36,155 bases of DNA from Actinomycetes bacterium. GTDB lineage: Bacteria; Actinomycetota; Acidimicrobiia; Acidimicrobiales; JAJYXR01. The stretch lies in assembly GCA_021801525.1 (NCBI GenBank), contig JAJYXW010000163.1:1-36155 (forward strand), given 5' to 3'. Below are positions 35,127 through 36,155 of this stretch, piece after piece. The first letter of the stretch is position 1, and every line of letters starts with the position of its first letter. The notes under the pieces were generated by a model, which worked only from the letters and a program-made list of their open reading frames with translations, did no database searches and had not been told where the DNA came from. The translations under genes were made by a program, and so were the position numbers.

Positions 35127-36155
35127 GCCGCCAGCGCTTTGCGGAGCCACCGAGGCGGCCGGTCGATCAGCCATACCAGGTACCCGAGCTCGACCAGGGC
35201 GAGACCTAGGAGCGCCAGCCACCACAGCCCTGGTCCTATGCCGGTGAAGGCCAGTGCCCCGCCCGGTGAAGGGGCGGATGCAGGTGACAGGGAGCTCGGG
35301 CGAGAGGTGGTCGGCGTGCTCGACGAAGCGCTGGTCGATATGAGCGTCGAGCTGCTCGCAGTGGTGGAGGTTGCAGGGGATGTCGTCGTGGTCGTGACAC
35401 CTGTGGGGGTGGTCGACACGGACGCGAAGCTGATCGGCACGATCACCTTGTCACCGTTGAGGTCCCCGTAGACGATCACGCAGGTGACCCCGGCAGCGAG
35501 CTGCGCGGCCGTGGGCGGGCAGGGGTAGCTGGCCGCGTCCGCGGACGCGGATCCCCCGGAGCTGTCGGTGCCGGTCCCCGGCGGGCCTATCGTGCCGGTC
35601 ACTACCGTGAAGTCTCCAGACACCGTGCCCGTCGAGCCCGTGGTCACCAGGTCTTTCGAGGGATTGGTGCAGCCCACCGGGACGTTGTTGCCGAACACGC
35701 TGATGGTCGGCTCGCCCGGCGCTGCGTTGCACTCGAGGATCCCCCCGGTCGAGTTGTCGTGGAAGCCGCTACCCGACACCGCGAGCACCATGTTGGCGCT
35801 GAGGCAGGTGGCAGGGTCCACGCTGAGCGTGGCCCCATTGGTGGTCACAGACCCGACCGACGGGGTGCAGCTCGTCGGCGCCGTCGTGGTGGTGGTGGAG
35901 GACGGCGAGGTGGTGGACGACGTTGAGCTGGTAGTCGTCGAGCTGGGCGAGGTTGTGGATGTCGTAGTCGAGCTGGGCGAGGTGGTGGAAGTGGTGGTGG
36001 TGCTGGTTGTGGTCGTGGTCGTCGACTGGGACGCGAAGCTGATCGGCACGATCACCTTGTCACCGTTGAGGTCCCCGTAGACGATCACGCAGGTGACCCC
36101 GGCAGCGAGCTGCGCGGCCGTGGGCGGGCAGGGGTAGCTGGCCGCGTCCGCGGAC
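35105..36155 (-). CDS. LAFTG-anchored surface protein with repeated domain (5' end outside window)
   Basis: Open from the right edge. The C-terminus is a complete sorting signal: ALAFTGIGPG, a hydrophobic helix (LWWLALLGLALVELGYLVWL) and a basic tail (RPPRWLRK). The body has a domain with four or more cysteines (SCTPSVGSV, ATCLSANMVLAVSGSGFHDN, ILECNAAPGEPTISVFGNNV) ending in PCPPTAAQLAAGVTCVIVYG and DLNGDKVIVPISFAS. The last part recurs at the window edge, so the domain is tandemly repeated (period 609 bp, 203 residues). Domains are joined by long Thr/Ser/Pro linkers likely to be O-glycosylated. It overlaps the sortase start by 22 bases. It is probably a wall-anchored adhesin or S-layer-like protein. 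Confidence 0.85.
   Translation of the reverse strand, partial: SADAASYPCPPTAAQLAAGVTCVIVYGDLNGDKVIVPISFASQSTTTTTTSTTTTSTTSPSSTTTSTTSPSSTTTSSTSSTTSPSSTTTTTAPTSCTPSVGSVTTNGATLSVDPATCLSANMVLAVSGSGFHDNSTGGILECNAAPGEPTISVFGNNVPVGCTNPSKDLVTTGSTGTVSGDFTVVTGTIGPPGTGTDSSGGSASADAASYPCPPTAAQLAAGVTCVIVYGDLNGDKVIVPISFASVSTTPTGVTTTTTSPATSTTASSSTLISTSASSSTPTTSRPSSLSPASAPSPGGALAFTGIGPGLWWLALLGLALVELGYLVWLIDRPPRWLRKALAACGARQE
35421..35546 (-). repeat. Surface-protein domain repeat, copy 1
   Basis: 126 bases identical by eye to 36030-36155; the second copy is cut by the window edge, so the true repeat is longer. It encodes the PCPPTAAQ...ISFAS end of the domain. Confidence 0.93.
36030..36155 (-). repeat. Surface-protein domain repeat, copy 2 (cut by window edge)
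   Basis: Offset of 609 bases from copy 1, with no mismatch seen over 126 bases. Confidence 0.93.

Overview
The window is about 36 kb of high-GC DNA from an actinobacterium. The left end carries the gene order mazG, eno, divIC/ftsB-like, DUF501, ppx, a well-known actinobacterial housekeeping arrangement. Class E sortase with a LAFTG substrate, He_PIG-type secreted repeats and a secreted domain built on a CPPT..AQ..AG..C pattern suggest a member of, or relative of, the Acidimicrobiia. That placement is an inference.

Layout. (1) 1-4086: housekeeping run, with start/stop overlaps between eno and divIC and between DUF501 and ppx. (2) 4170-7045: a GT2 glycosyltransferase and a methyltransferase-GT2 fusion. 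(3) 7050-11067: an accessory island with a truncated toxin-like ORF, a ribbon-helix-helix antitoxin-like gene, and a two-gene restriction-modification-like operon (PD-(D/E)xK protein plus a Zn-ribbon DNA methyltransferase). It is bracketed by a 72-bp direct repeat that duplicates the last codons of the upstream glycosyltransferase gene. (4) 11119-18943: DUF4389 membrane protein, DUF2786 protein, a minus-strand polysaccharide block (GT2, small helical protein, GT4), then an aminotransferase and a GNAT acetyltransferase. (5) 19318-22311: ECF sigma factor, its companion protein, and a GGDEF protein with inverted topology. (6) 22644-28988: a plus-strand run of a secreted He_PIG protein, a winged-helix regulator with a degenerate receiver-like half, a secreted double-cysteine-pair protein, two small paralogous peptides (one with a collagen-like tail) and a PqqD-like/M50 metallopeptidase. 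(7) 29150 to about 30.8 kb: an IS200/IS605-type element carrying only tnpB. (8) 31006-33414: a six-TM GAF/PAS/PAS/GGDEF protein. (9) 33475-36155: a secreted protein, a class E sortase and its LAFTG-anchored substrate, which runs off the right edge.

The most unusual content is the peptide pair with the PqqD-M50 peptidase (26783-28988). It has the layout of a ribosomal-peptide processing or export system, but no maturase is visible in the window. A strong 14-bp-stem hairpin separates the two peptide genes. The second most unusual is the R-M/TA island with att-like 72-bp repeats and no recombinase.

A window-wide oddity is in-frame tandem repetition, with periods of 12, 15, 18 or 24 bp, inside at least ten coding genes including mazG and ppx. 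These expand low-complexity loops while keeping the reading frame. Surface biology (glycosyltransferases, sortase, secreted repeat proteins) and signalling (two diguanylate cyclases with GGDEF and RxxD inhibitory sites, an ECF sigma factor, a winged-helix regulator) dominate the rest. All functions are read from sequence motifs and family knowledge. No database search was run.
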